Shown here: positions 10,032-18,632 of the stretch, one piece after another
How positions within the stretch are numbered: position 1 is the first letter of the stretch
How the letters are laid out: each line of letters starts with the position of its first letter
NCBI RefSeq assembly: GCF_900005615.1
Contig: NZ_LN832559.1
Location: 2,619,001 to 2,683,000 of the forward strand
Direction: 5' to 3'
Source of the DNA: Paracoccus aminovorans
GTDB lineage: Bacteria > Pseudomonadota > Alphaproteobacteria > Rhodobacterales > Rhodobacteraceae
DNA length: 64,000 bases
Program-made: the position numbers and the translations under genes
The notes under the pieces: generated by a model
Database searches by the model: none
Told to the model about the DNA's origin: nothing
Seen by the model: only the letters and a program-made list of their open reading frames with translations

Positions 10032-11471
10032 ATGTTCCCGATCAGCACGACGCGGGGGCTTCTTGCGCGCCTTGCGCTGGCCTCTGCCGCCCTTTTCCTG
10101 CCGCTGGCGCCCGCCGGGGCCGAAATCGCCCCCGACCCGGCCGCCGCGGTGGCGCCGCCGAAACCCCGGGCGCTGATCTCGATCACCCGCGACGAGATCG
10201 AGGCGGCGCAATACGACGGCAGCGACCTGCCCCCCGGCCAATCGGCACTGACCGCGAAGGTGCAGATCCTGCTGGACCGGTCGGGCATTTCGCCGGGCGT
10301 GGTGGACGGCTGGCGCGGCGGCATGAGCGAAAGCGCGATCAAGGCCTTCCAGCGCCGGGCCGGCCTGCCGATGTCCGGACGCATGGACCATGCCGTCTGG
10401 GACCTGCTGCAGGGCTATGCCGCGGCGCCGCTGACCGCCGACTATACCATCACCGATGAGGACGCGACCGGCCTTGTCGACAACATCCCCGCGGATTACG
10501 CCGAAAAGGCCGCGATGCGCTCGCAGGGTTATACCAGCGTGCTGGAGAAGCTGGCCGAGCGTTTTCACATGGACGAGAAGTTCCTGGCCAAGCTGAACCC
10601 CGGCAGCGGCTTCCGCCCCGGCGAGACCATCCATGTCACCGTGCCGGCCAAGCCGATCCGCGCCGCCGTCACCCGGATCATCGTGGACAAGGCCACGCGC
10701 CGCGTCGCCGCCTACGACGCCAAGGGCAACATGGTCGCCGACTATCCGGCGACCGTCGGCTCGGCCGACACGCCCTCGCCGCATGGCAAGCATCTGGTCG
10801 ATGCGGTGGCGCTGAACCCGACCTATACCTACAATCCGCAGCGCAACTTCAAGCAGGGCAAGAACGACCGGGTGCTGATCGTGCCGCCGGGACCGAACGG
10901 GCCGGTGGGCAATGTCTGGATCGACCTCTCCGAACCCAGCTACGGCATCCACGGCACCGCGACGCCGTCGCAGCTGTTCCTGAACCAGTCGCATGGCTGC
11001 GTGCGGCTGACGAACTGGGACGCCTGGGAACTGGCGCATATGGTCAAGGCCAAGGTGACCACGGTCGAGTTCCTGGACCCCGGCACCAGCATCGCCGACG
11101 TGACCGGCGTCACCCCGGCGGCGGCGGCGGGCCGCACGGCGATGGCGACGACGCTGGCCCCGACCCGGCCGCCGGCGCGGGGCGTCCGGCAGCCGCCGGT
11201 GCTGGCGGCGGCCGAGCCGGCGCCGGTCCCCGCAGAGGCGGCCATGACCGAGACGGTGGCAGCCAGCACCGCCGCGGCGGTCGCCAACCCGGGGCCGCTG
11301 GTCATCACGCCCGAGACCCCCGCCTCGGCCGAGCCGCTGGTCCCCCAGGCCGCGCCGCCCGCCGCCGTCCCGGAAGAGCCGGAATATCCGTCGGACGTCG
11401 GCTTGCCCGATACCCTGCCGGGCGACCCGGCGGGCAGCGTGACGCTGTATCCCCAACCGGGGCAGCCCTGA
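10032..11471 (+). CDS. L,D-transpeptidase (YkuD) with peptidoglycan-binding domain
   Basis: A 479-residue periplasmic enzyme that probably makes 3-3 cross-links or attaches proteins to peptidoglycan. Order: signal peptide (about 1-30, ending APAGAE); PG_binding_1 domain (about 75-140, KAFQRRAGLPMSGRMD); a LysM-like stretch; YkuD catalytic domain from about 220, with YGIHGT and SHGCVRLTNWD, catalytic Cys323; then a long Ala/Pro-rich tail of about 110 residues. ATG 10032 is chosen because the signal peptide begins there. The extensin-like gene begins one base after the stop, suggesting a cell-wall operon. Confidence 0.92.
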   Translation: MFPISTTRGLLARLALASAALFLPLAPAGAEIAPDPAAAVAPPKPRALISITRDEIEAAQYDGSDLPPGQSALTAKVQILLDRSGISPGVVDGWRGGMSESAIKAFQRRAGLPMSGRMDHAVWDLLQGYAAAPLTADYTITDEDATGLVDNIPADYAEKAAMRSQGYTSVLEKLAERFHMDEKFLAKLNPGSGFRPGETIHVTVPAKPIRAAVTRIIVDKATRRVAAYDAKGNMVADYPATVGSADTPSPHGKHLVDAVALNPTYTYNPQRNFKQGKNDRVLIVPPGPNGPVGNVWIDLSEPSYGIHGTATPSQLFLNQSHGCVRLTNWDAWELAHMVKAKVTTVEFLDPGTSIADVTGVTPAAAAGRTAMATTLAPTRPPARGVRQPPVLAAAEPAPVPAEAAMTETVAASTAAAVANPGPLVITPETPASAEPLVPQAAPPAAVPEEPEYPSDVGLPDTLPGDPAGSVTLYPQPGQP

Positions 11472-11472
11472 G

Positions 11473-12288
11473 ATGCGGGGGCTGGCCCTGGTCCTGCTGG
11501 CCCTGCCGGGCCTAGCGCTGGCCCAGGACGCCCCCGCCCCGCGCCCCGAGCCGCCCGGCGAGCATCGTCCCGCCCCCCGGCCGCAGGACGCGCCCGCCGC
11601 GGACCCGGCGGCGGCCTCTGCCCTGCCAGATCCCGCGCCGGAACAGCCCGAGCCCGCGACCCAGCCGGACGAGCCGCCCGAACCCGCCGGCCCGCCGGTC
11701 CACACCACCTTGCGGGAAAGCGATTTCGACTATGCCGCCTGCCTGATGGAGCTGACGCTGCTGGGCGCCGACTTCGACGAGCAGGCGCCGATCGCCGATG
11801 CCGAGCAGCGCGATTGCGGCATCGACCGTCCGATCCTGCTGCGCGCGCCTCTGCCCGGCATCGAGATCGCCGGCGGCGCGCCGATGCGCTGCGACACCGC
11901 CCGGCAGCTGGCGCATTGGCTGCGCGATTTCGTGCGCCCCGCCGCGGCGCGGCTGCCGGGCCAGCCGCGGCTGTCAGGGCTCGAACCCGGCACGACCTAT
12001 CAATGCCGCGCCACGGTGGGCGGCGAAGGCGCGGGCGGGAAACTGTCGGAACACGCCTTCGGCAACGCCTTCGACATCGCCGCCTTCCGCTTCGAGGACG
12101 GCAGCCGCATCGCGGTCGAGCCACGGGCGGACAGCGGCGACCTGCAAGAGGCCTTCCAGCGCGCGGTGCGCGGGGCGGCCTGCCTGCACTTCACCACCGT
12201 GCTTGGCCCGGGGGCCAATGCCGCGCATGACGACCACCTGCACCTCGACATCAAGGCGCGCCGCGGCGGCTGGCGGCTGTGCCAATAG
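11473..12288 (+). CDS. extensin-like family protein (Extensin_C), exported
   Basis: A 271-residue protein with a signal peptide (ending ALAQ at about residue 18), a proline/alanine-rich linker to about residue 75, and an Extensin_C domain. The domain shows SEHAFGNAFDIAAF and HDDHLHLDIKARR; these His/Asp positions resemble M15-type metallopeptidases such as D,D-carboxypeptidases, so a peptidoglycan-trimming role is plausible. The start lies one base after the L,D-transpeptidase stop, supporting cotranscription. Enzymatic activity in this family is not well established. Confidence 0.85.
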   Translation: MRGLALVLLALPGLALAQDAPAPRPEPPGEHRPAPRPQDAPAADPAAASALPDPAPEQPEPATQPDEPPEPAGPPVHTTLRESDFDYAACLMELTLLGADFDEQAPIADAEQRDCGIDRPILLRAPLPGIEIAGGAPMRCDTARQLAHWLRDFVRPAAARLPGQPRLSGLEPGTTYQCRATVGGEGAGGKLSEHAFGNAFDIAAFRFEDGSRIAVEPRADSGDLQEAFQRAVRGAACLHFTTVLGPGANAAHDDHLHLDIKARRGGWRLCQ

Positions 12289-13020
12289 TCAGCGCCGGAC
12301 CCGGTCCAGTTCCAGATATTCGGGGTTGAACCGCGCCAGCCGCACCAGGCCCTGCCAGTCGAGGATCTCGACCTCGCTGCCGTTCCAGCGGATCAGCCCC
12401 TCGGCGCGCAGATCGCGCACCGCCCGGTTCACATGGATCGGCGTATAGCCCAGGATATTGGCCAGTTCCTTCTGCAGCAGCGGCAGGGTGAAGCGATGGT
12501 CCTGGGCCGCACCCACGCTGGCCAGCCGGATGTAGAGCTCGCAGAGCAGATGCGCCAGATGGCCGCTGGACCGCAACGACGCGGCGGCCACCAGCCATTG
12601 CCGGTGAATCGCCGCGTCGATCACCGTGGACATCCACAACAGCCGGGTCAGATGCGGAAAATTGTCCGTAATCTCGCGCAATTCGCAATGATCGACGAAT
12701 TCGACCTCCGAGTCGCCGACCGAGACCACCTCATGCTCGAGCCCCGCCAGAACGAAACCGTGCAGGTCGACGAAATCGCCGGGCACATGCAGGGCGGTGA
12801 TGACATGTTCGGACGGACGGCCGACCAGCGCATGCTGGCGCGCCGACATGCCGCGCAGCATCATGCAGCTGCGCGTGGCAAGCCGGCCCCTGGGCACGAT
12901 CACCTCGCCCGGTCGGAACGCGACATGGGTGGTCTGGACGGCGCGAAGACGGTCGATGTCTGCGCCGGAAAGCTGGTCCCTTCTTTGCAAGTAGCGGACG
13001 AAATATTCGGTGATGGCCAT
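12289..13020 (-). CDS. Crp/Fnr-family transcriptional regulator
   Basis: A 243-residue regulator with a cyclic-nucleotide-binding-like amino-terminal barrel (FRPGEVIVPRG, HVPGDFVDLHGFV) and a carboxy-terminal helix-turn-helix (LANILGYTPIHVNRAVRDLRAEGLI). No amino-terminal cysteine cluster of the FNR type is present, so iron-sulfur oxygen sensing is unlikely; the ligand is unknown. ATG 13020 is preferred over an upstream codon that adds 14 unrelated residues. It is on the same strand as fliI, 122 bases downstream of it, but nothing ties it to flagella. Confidence 0.88.
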   Translation of the reverse strand: MAITEYFVRYLQRRDQLSGADIDRLRAVQTTHVAFRPGEVIVPRGRLATRSCMMLRGMSARQHALVGRPSEHVITALHVPGDFVDLHGFVLAGLEHEVVSVGDSEVEFVDHCELREITDNFPHLTRLLWMSTVIDAAIHRQWLVAAASLRSSGHLAHLLCELYIRLASVGAAQDHRFTLPLLQKELANILGYTPIHVNRAVRDLRAEGLIRWNGSEVEILDWQGLVRLARFNPEYLELDRVRR

Positions 13021-13142
13021 GATGCTCCTCGGCAGACCGCGGGAGAGTGTCAACTCTGGCACGACGGCGCAATGCCCCGGGGCGGGGGTTAACTTTCATC
13101 AATCATGCCATAACCCCACCGAATTCATAGGCTTGTTGCGTG

Positions 13143-14468
13143 TCAGACCGCCCTTGCCGGGGTCGCGCCCATCGCCTCGGCCAGCAGCGCGAAGCTTTGC
13201 CTTGCGTTCGGGCTTTGCCGGGTGAAGAACTGGTCCAGCGCCGGGTAGAGCCGAACCGCCTCGTCCAGCTTCGGATCCGAGCCCTGGGCATAGAGCCCGG
13301 CGCGAATCATCAGCTCGGATTCGGCATAGGTCCCCAGCAGCGCCCGCGCCCGCGCGATCAGAACGTTTTCCGGCGCGCTTGCCGCCTGCGGCAGCGAGCG
13401 CGAGACCGAACGCAGCACATCCACGGCCGGATAGCGCCCGCGCTCGGCGATGGCGCGGTCCAGAACCACGTGTCCGTCCAGCACCCCGCGCAGGATGTCG
13501 GCCACCGGCTCCTCCATGTCCGAACCCGCGACCAGCACGCTGAAGATCGCCGTGATGTCGCCCGAGCCCTGCGGCCCCGGGCCCGAGCGCTCCGCCAGCG
13601 ACATGATCAGATGCGAGACCGAGGGCGGGAAGCCGCGATAGCTGGGGCTTTCGCCGGCAGCCAGCGCGATCTCGCGATGCGCCTCGGCGAAGCGGGTGAT
13701 GGAATCGGCCAGGAACAGCACATGTTTTCCTTGGTCCCGGAAATGTTCGGCCACCGTCATCGCCGCCCAGGCGCAGCGCCGCCGCATCAGCGGCGACTGG
13801 TCCGAGGTCGCGGCGACGACGACCGACCGTGCCATCCCCTCTTCGCCCAAGGTTTCCTCGACGAATTCGCGCAGCTCGCGCCCGCGCTCGCCCACCAGGG
13901 CGATGACCACGACATCGGCGGATACCCCCTTGGCCAGCGCCGACAGCAGCGTGGACTTGCCCACGCCCGAGCCCGCGAACAACCCCATGCGCTGGCCGCG
14001 CACCAGCGGCAGGATGGTGTCGAAGACCGCCAGCCCGGTATCCAGCCGCGTGCCCAACCGGTTGCGCGAGGCTGCTGGCGGCGGCGGTGGGCGAAAGCCG
14101 CGCTCTTCCCCGCCGGCAAGGATGGGGCGGCCGTCCAGCGGCTTGCCGAAGGGATCGATGATTCGCCCGATCCAGGCATTTGCGGCCGCCAGCGTGGGGG
14201 CAAAGACCAGTTCGACCCGTGTGCCGATGGACAGCCCGTCCATCGGTCCCTCGGGCAGGATCGCCGCGTGCTGCGTATGCAGCGCGACGATCTCTCCGGC
14301 CAGGGTCCTGCCAGAACGCATTGAAAACATGACACGATCCCCCAAGGATGCGTGGCTGTTCAGCCCGCTGGCAGAGATCAGACCGCCCTGGATCGCGCTG
14401 ACCTGGCCGAAGTGGCGCGTCATGCCGATCCCGCGCATCCGGGCCGCGATCGACTGCATTTTATCCAT
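13143..14468 (-). CDS. fliI: flagellum-specific ATP synthase FliI
   Basis: FliI is the ATPase of the flagellar type III export apparatus. The 441-residue protein has Walker A GSGVGKST at 166-173, the export-ATPase signature SPSYRGFPPSVSHLIM and the VGERGRELREFVEE segment. It resembles FliI rather than a virulence-type ATPase because it is divergent from flagellar rod genes. The ATG is preceded by AAGGGGATG. Only 99 bases separate it from flgB, with a CtrA-like site between. Confidence in class is very high. Confidence 0.95.
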   Translation of the reverse strand: MDKMQSIAARMRGIGMTRHFGQVSAIQGGLISASGLNSHASLGDRVMFSMRSGRTLAGEIVALHTQHAAILPEGPMDGLSIGTRVELVFAPTLAAANAWIGRIIDPFGKPLDGRPILAGGEERGFRPPPPPAASRNRLGTRLDTGLAVFDTILPLVRGQRMGLFAGSGVGKSTLLSALAKGVSADVVVIALVGERGRELREFVEETLGEEGMARSVVVAATSDQSPLMRRRCAWAAMTVAEHFRDQGKHVLFLADSITRFAEAHREIALAAGESPSYRGFPPSVSHLIMSLAERSGPGPQGSGDITAIFSVLVAGSDMEEPVADILRGVLDGHVVLDRAIAERGRYPAVDVLRSVSRSLPQAASAPENVLIARARALLGTYAESELMIRAGLYAQGSDPKLDEAVRLYPALDQFFTRQSPNARQSFALLAEAMGATPARAV

Positions 14469-14530
14469 TCCGACATCCCCTTTTTTCGCGCAGGGCCTGC
14501 GCCTCGAAAGGGTTTCTAAACCTATTGGGG

Positions 14531-14545
14531 TTAAGACCGGGTTTA
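14531..14545. promoter_or_regulatory. CtrA-like binding site upstream of flgB
   Basis: TTAA-N7-TTTA matches the CtrA full site TTAA-N7-TTAA at seven of eight defined positions and lies in the fliI/flgB divergent region, 22 bases before the flgB start. CtrA control of flagellar genes is known in Rhodobacteraceae; binding here is inferred. Confidence 0.5.
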
Positions 14546-14567
14546 TCGGAACAGAGGAGATGCCTCG

Positions 14568-14957
14568 ATGTTTGACCGGATCGGAACCCTGCGGATGGCC
14601 GGCGCGCTGACCGCACACGCGGCGGAACGGCAGAAGCTGATCGCCCGGAACGTGGCCAATGCGGACACGCCCGGCTTTCGCTCGCGCGATCTGGCCGGTT
14701 TTGCCGAGACCTATCGCTCGCAACCCGCGGCCGAGATGCGGGCCTCGCGCCCTGGCCATGTGACCGGGATCAGTTGGGGCGGCGGCGCCGAACGGGCGCT
14801 GGACGCCGGCGGCGAGCCCGCCCCGAACGGCAATACCGTCTCGCTGGAAGATGAGATGTTCCGGAGTGCCGCGGCGAAGCGAGAATTCGACATCTCGCTG
14901 GCGGTGACGAAATCCTCGCTGTCGCTCTTGCGCACCAGCATCGGCCGGCGCGGCTGA
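14568..14957 (+). CDS. flgB: flagellar basal-body rod protein FlgB
   Basis: Proximal rod component of the flagellar basal body, exported by the type III apparatus. The 129-residue protein has the FlgB signature AERQKLIARNVANADTPGFR near residues 19-38 and a helical carboxy terminus (EFDISLAVTKSSLSLLRT) that packs in the rod. GAGG lies eight bases before the ATG. First gene of the flgB-to-fliL operon; flgC follows after eight bases. Confidence 0.94.
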   Translation: MFDRIGTLRMAGALTAHAAERQKLIARNVANADTPGFRSRDLAGFAETYRSQPAAEMRASRPGHVTGISWGGGAERALDAGGEPAPNGNTVSLEDEMFRSAAAKREFDISLAVTKSSLSLLRTSIGRRG

Positions 14958-14965
14958 CGGAGGGC

Positions 14966-15361
14966 ATGATGACCGAACCGCTTTCCGCCGTCGAACTGGC
15001 CGTCTCGGGGATGAAGTCGCAATCCGTACGCCTGCGCCACATTTCGGAAAACATCGCCAATGCCGATACGCCCGGCTATCGCCGCAAGACGGTGGCCTTC
15101 CAGGAGCAGATGGATTTCGGCCGTCCGACCGGCGCCGTGGCGCCCGGACCGACCCGGCTGGACCGCCGCGAATTGCCGCAGATCTACGACCCGGCGCATC
15201 CGATGGCGGATGACGAGGGCTATTATGCCGGCTCGAACGTCGACCTGGTGGTCGAGATCGCCGACTCGAAAGAGGCTGGCCGCAGCTACGAGGCCAATCT
15301 TCGCGTTTTTGAACAATCCCGGCAGATGGGCAGCTCGCTGCTGGATCTGATCCGCCGTTGA
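14966..15361 (+). CDS. flgC: flagellar basal-body rod protein FlgC
   Basis: Rod protein of 131 residues, with the conserved amino-terminal RHISENIANADTPGYRRK and the carboxy-terminal helix ANLRVFEQSRQMGSSLLDLI that forms the rod core. Ordered flgB-flgC-fliE as in most flagellar gene sets; spacing of ten bases to fliE indicates cotranscription. Confidence 0.94.
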   Translation: MMTEPLSAVELAVSGMKSQSVRLRHISENIANADTPGYRRKTVAFQEQMDFGRPTGAVAPGPTRLDRRELPQIYDPAHPMADDEGYYAGSNVDLVVEIADSKEAGRSYEANLRVFEQSRQMGSSLLDLIRR

Positions 15362-15371
15362 GGATAGTGCC

Positions 15372-15650
15372 ATGATCACATCGACAATCGCCGCAACCGC
15401 CTATGACCGCGCCCGCGACGCGGTCGCTCCGGCCCAGGGCCTGCCGCAAGGCGTGACCGCCGCCGCCTCGGACTTTGCCAAGGTGATGGAGCAGGTCGAC
15501 GTCGCCGCCAGCGGCGCCATGACCGGCAAGTCCGACACCCATGAACTGGTGCAAAGCATCGCGCAGGCCGAGATCGCGCTCGAGACCGTCGTCGCCATTC
15601 GCGACAAGGTGGTCGAGGCCTATCAGGAAATCCTGCGCATGCCGGTCTGA
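15372..15650 (+). CDS. fliE: flagellar hook-basal body complex protein FliE
   Basis: FliE joins the MS ring and export gate to the rod. The 92-residue product is of normal size and has the family's carboxy-terminal pattern DTHELVQSIAQAEIALETVV followed by RDKVVEAYQEILRMPV. The amino terminus is alanine-rich and variable, as usual. It sits between flgC and fliQ in the operon. Confidence 0.92.
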   Translation: MITSTIAATAYDRARDAVAPAQGLPQGVTAAASDFAKVMEQVDVAASGAMTGKSDTHELVQSIAQAEIALETVVAIRDKVVEAYQEILRMPV

Positions 15651-15660
15651 GGACGGGACG

Positions 15661-15927
15661 ATGGACCAGAACCTGATCTTCGACCTGACCCGCCAGGCGC
15701 TGTGGATCGCGGTGCGCATGGCTGCGCCGCTGCTGATCGTCGCGCTGGTGACCGGCGTGGTCATCGGCCTGTTCCAGGCCCTGACCTCGGTGCAGGAAAT
15801 GACGCTGACCTTCGTGCCCAAGATCGGGCTGATGCTGGTGGTGTTCTGGGTCAGCATGAGCTTCATGACGGCGACTCTGGTCAGCTTCTTCAACGACCAG
15901 ATCCTGCCGCAGATCGCGGGGTCCTAG
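15661..15927 (+). CDS. fliQ: flagellar export gate protein FliQ
   Basis: An 88-residue inner-membrane subunit of the FliPQR export gate with two hydrophobic segments (about residues 14-40 and 52-76) around the conserved LFQALTSVQEMTLTFVPK loop. ATG 15661 starts the recognisable protein; upstream in-frame sequence overlaps fliE and is not FliQ-like. FliP and FliR, its partners, are not in the window. Confidence 0.93.
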   Translation: MDQNLIFDLTRQALWIAVRMAAPLLIVALVTGVVIGLFQALTSVQEMTLTFVPKIGLMLVVFWVSMSFMTATLVSFFNDQILPQIAGS

Positions 15928-15930
15928 GCC

Positions 15931-16647
15931 ATGGACAATGCGATCTATGCCGCCCTGACCCGCCAGTCCGGCCTGATGCGCGAAATGCGCAGCGTGGCCA
16001 ACAACATCGCCAACGCCAACACCACCGGCTTCCGGCGCGAGGGCGTGGTCTTTTCGGAATACATGGTGCCGCTGGACCGCCGGGGCGAAACCCTGGCGAT
16101 GGCCAACGGCCGCGGCCGCATGGTCGACCTGCGCCCGGGCGGCATGACCCAGACCAACGGCCAATACGACCTCGCCCTGGAGGGCGACGGCTTCCTGATG
16201 GTGCAGACCCCCCAGGGCAACCGCCTGACCCGCGCCGGCGCCTTCATGACCAATGCCGAAGGCGAATTGGTCAATAGCGACGGCTACCAGTTGTTGGACG
16301 ACGGCCAGGCCCCGATCGTGATCCCGTCCGGCGTGGGCAGCGTCGGCATCGGCGTGGACGGCACGGTTTCCGCCGATGGCAATCCGGTCGGCCGCGTCGG
16401 CATCTTTGCCAGCCCCGACCCCGCGAAGCTGCAGCACGAGGCCGGCACGCTCTTCGATCCCGGCGGTGCCGTCGAGCCGCTGGACGACGCCAAGCTGCGC
16501 CAGGGCTTCCTGGAGGATTCCAACGTCGACCCGGTGCTGGAACTGTCGCGCATGATCGAGGTGCAGCGCGCCTATGAACTGGGCCAAAGCTTCCTCGACC
16601 AGGAAGACCAGCGCATCCGTCAGACCATCACATCGCTGACCCGGTGA
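15931..16647 (+). CDS. flgF: flagellar basal-body rod protein FlgF
   Basis: Proximal/distal rod component of 238 residues. The amino terminus has the rod/hook family motif VANNIANANTTGFRREG, the middle shows GDGFLMVQTPQGNRLTRAG, and the carboxy terminus has the NVDPVLELSRMIEVQRAYE helix. It precedes flgG as in most gene sets. The three-base gap to fliQ indicates tight coupling. Confidence 0.92.
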   Translation: MDNAIYAALTRQSGLMREMRSVANNIANANTTGFRREGVVFSEYMVPLDRRGETLAMANGRGRMVDLRPGGMTQTNGQYDLALEGDGFLMVQTPQGNRLTRAGAFMTNAEGELVNSDGYQLLDDGQAPIVIPSGVGSVGIGVDGTVSADGNPVGRVGIFASPDPAKLQHEAGTLFDPGGAVEPLDDAKLRQGFLEDSNVDPVLELSRMIEVQRAYELGQSFLDQEDQRIRQTITSLTR

Positions 16648-16658
16648 AAGGACAGACC

Positions 16659-17444
16659 ATGAGAGCACTTCAGATCGCGGCGACCGGGATGAGCGCGCAG
16701 CAGATGCGCGTCGAGGTCATCTCGAACAACCTCGCCAACATGTCGACCACGGGCTACAACCCGCGGCGGGCGGAATTCGCCGACCTGCAATACCAGCAGG
16801 TGACCCGCCCCGGCACGCTGACCGCCACCAATGGCGCCATGGTCCCGGCCGGCGTGCAGCTGGGCCTGGGCGTACGCCCGGCCAGCGTCGCGGTCATGCT
16901 GTCCCAGGGTTCGCTGACCCAGACCAACGGCGACCTGGACGTGGCCGTGGACGGCGCCGGCTATCTCGAGGTGACGCTGCCTTCGGGCATCTCGGCCTAT
17001 ACGCGGGACGGCAGTCTGAAACGCTCGCCCGAAGGGCAGGTGGTGACCTCCGAGGGCTATCCACTTGTCCCCGACATCACCATCCCCGAGGATGCCCGCA
17101 GCATCTCGATCAACCCCAATGGTGAAGTCTTCGCCTATTTCGACGACCGCGTCGAACCCGAGAACCTGGGCCAGATCACCCTGGCCAGCTTCGTCAACGA
17201 AAAGGGGCTGGAAGCGACGGGCTCGAACCTGTTCCTGGAAACCGTGGCCTCGGGGCCGCCGCGCGTCGCGACACCGGGCCAGGAAGGGCTGGGCACGATC
17301 CGCGGCGGTTTCCTGGAAGAAAGCGCGGTAGATCCGGTGCGCGAAATCGCAGAGCTGATCAAGGCACAGCGCGGCTACGAACTGAACTCCAAGGTGATCA
17401 CCGCCGCCGACCAGATGCTGGGCACCACGGTGCAGGTGCGATGA
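16659..17444 (+). CDS. flgG: flagellar basal-body rod protein FlgG
   Basis: Distal rod protein of 261 residues. Hallmarks are ALQIAATGMSAQQMRVEVIS, the NNLANMSTTGYNPRRAEFAD segment typical of FlgG (not FlgF), and the carboxy-terminal EIAELIKAQRGYELNSKVI. ATG 16659 is chosen over a GTG 15 bases upstream because the family starts MRALQ. The stop overlaps flgA by four bases. Confidence 0.94.
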   Translation: MRALQIAATGMSAQQMRVEVISNNLANMSTTGYNPRRAEFADLQYQQVTRPGTLTATNGAMVPAGVQLGLGVRPASVAVMLSQGSLTQTNGDLDVAVDGAGYLEVTLPSGISAYTRDGSLKRSPEGQVVTSEGYPLVPDITIPEDARSISINPNGEVFAYFDDRVEPENLGQITLASFVNEKGLEATGSNLFLETVASGPPRVATPGQEGLGTIRGGFLEESAVDPVREIAELIKAQRGYELNSKVITAADQMLGTTVQVR

Positions 17445-17860
17445 TGCGGTATCTTGCACTTCTTTTGCTGTTGCTGCCGCATTCGGCGCTGGCCGGCGCC
17501 GCGCTGGCCACGCGCACTTTGCCGGCCGGGACCGTGCTCGCGCCCGGGGATGTCGTCCTGGCCGCGGACCAGGACGGCGGCTTGCAGGACGTGTCGCAGG
17601 TCGTCGGCCAACAGTTGCGGGTCATGGTCTACGAGGGACGCCGCATCGACCCCTCGTTCCTGTCGGCGCCGATGCTGGTCGGCCGCAACCAGATCGTCAC
17701 TATCACCTATCAGAAATCCGCCCTGCGGATCGAGGCCGAGGGGCGCGCGCTCTCTGCCGGAAGCGTCGGCCAGATCATCCGCGTCATGAACAACGCGTCG
17801 CGGGTCACCGTCTCGGGGCGCGTCGCCGCCGACGGGACCGTGATCGTCGCGCAGAACTGA
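17441..17860 (+). CDS. flgA: flagellar P-ring assembly chaperone FlgA
   Basis: Periplasmic chaperone for P-ring formation, 139 residues, at the short end for the family. A signal peptide ends at about residue 18 (HSALAG). The SAF-like domain shows GTVLAPGDVVLA and the carboxy-terminal GQIIRVMNNASRVTVSGRVA typical of FlgA. The ATG overlaps the flgG stop. FlgI, whose assembly it supports, is not in the window. Confidence 0.9.
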   Translation: MMRYLALLLLLLPHSALAGAALATRTLPAGTVLAPGDVVLAADQDGGLQDVSQVVGQQLRVMVYEGRRIDPSFLSAPMLVGRNQIVTITYQKSALRIEAEGRALSAGSVGQIIRVMNNASRVTVSGRVAADGTVIVAQN

Positions 17861-17870
17861 AGGACTTGCC

Positions 17871-18623
17871 ATGCCCTACCCCATGCAATCGCGCCCCTTG
17901 GTCCTGCTAGGCGCTGCGACCCTCGCCCTTTCGTTGACGGCCTGCGGCCGGGTTTCGCAGGTCGGGCGGGTGCCCGAAATGACCCAGCCCGAAAGCAGCG
18001 TCGAATTCCAGGCCATGACCTCGCAAGGTTATGGTTCGCAAGAACTGCCCGACCGGCCGGACAGCGCGGCCTCGCTGTGGACGACGTCGCAGAATTCGCT
18101 GGTCGCGGACCGGCGGGCCGCCAATCGCGGCGACATCCTGACCGTGGTGATCGAGATCGACGACCGCGCCGAGATCCAGAACAGTTCGGGCCGCAGCCGC
18201 AGTTCGGCCGACAAGGTCAGCATTCCGTCGCTGGCCGGCCTGCCGCAGCGCATCGACGAAATCCTGCCCGAAGGCGCCAGCATGGACGAGCTGGCCGAGG
18301 CCAAGGCCTCTTCCAGCTACAAGGGCAGCGGCAATATTTCGCGCCGCGACAAGCTGACGCTGCGCGTCGCCGCCACCGTGGTCGACCGATTGCCGAACGG
18401 GGTGCTGCGCATCCAGGGCACGCAAGAGGTGCGTGTGAACTACGAGGTGCGCGAATTGACGGTCAGCGGATTCGTGCGGCCCTCGGACATCGGGCGCCGC
18501 AACGAAATCTCATATGATCGCATTGCGGGCGCGCGCATCTCCTACGGCGGCCGAGGCCATATCAGCGACGTGCAGCAGCCGCGCTATGGCCAGCAGATTG
18601 CCGACATCGTGCTGCCCTATTGA
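17871..18623 (+). CDS. flgH: flagellar L-ring protein FlgH (lipoprotein)
   Basis: Outer-membrane L-ring subunit of 250 residues. A lipobox LSLTAC puts the lipidated cysteine at about residue 25. Family motifs include SLWTTSQNSLVADRRAANRG, ILTVVIEIDDRAEIQNSSGR and the carboxy-terminal IADIVLPY. It follows flgA by ten bases and precedes fliL by nine. Confidence 0.93.
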   Translation: MPYPMQSRPLVLLGAATLALSLTACGRVSQVGRVPEMTQPESSVEFQAMTSQGYGSQELPDRPDSAASLWTTSQNSLVADRRAANRGDILTVVIEIDDRAEIQNSSGRSRSSADKVSIPSLAGLPQRIDEILPEGASMDELAEAKASSSYKGSGNISRRDKLTLRVAATVVDRLPNGVLRIQGTQEVRVNYEVRELTVSGFVRPSDIGRRNEISYDRIAGARISYGGRGHISDVQQPRYGQQIADIVLPY

Positions 18624-18632
18624 GGTGAATGC

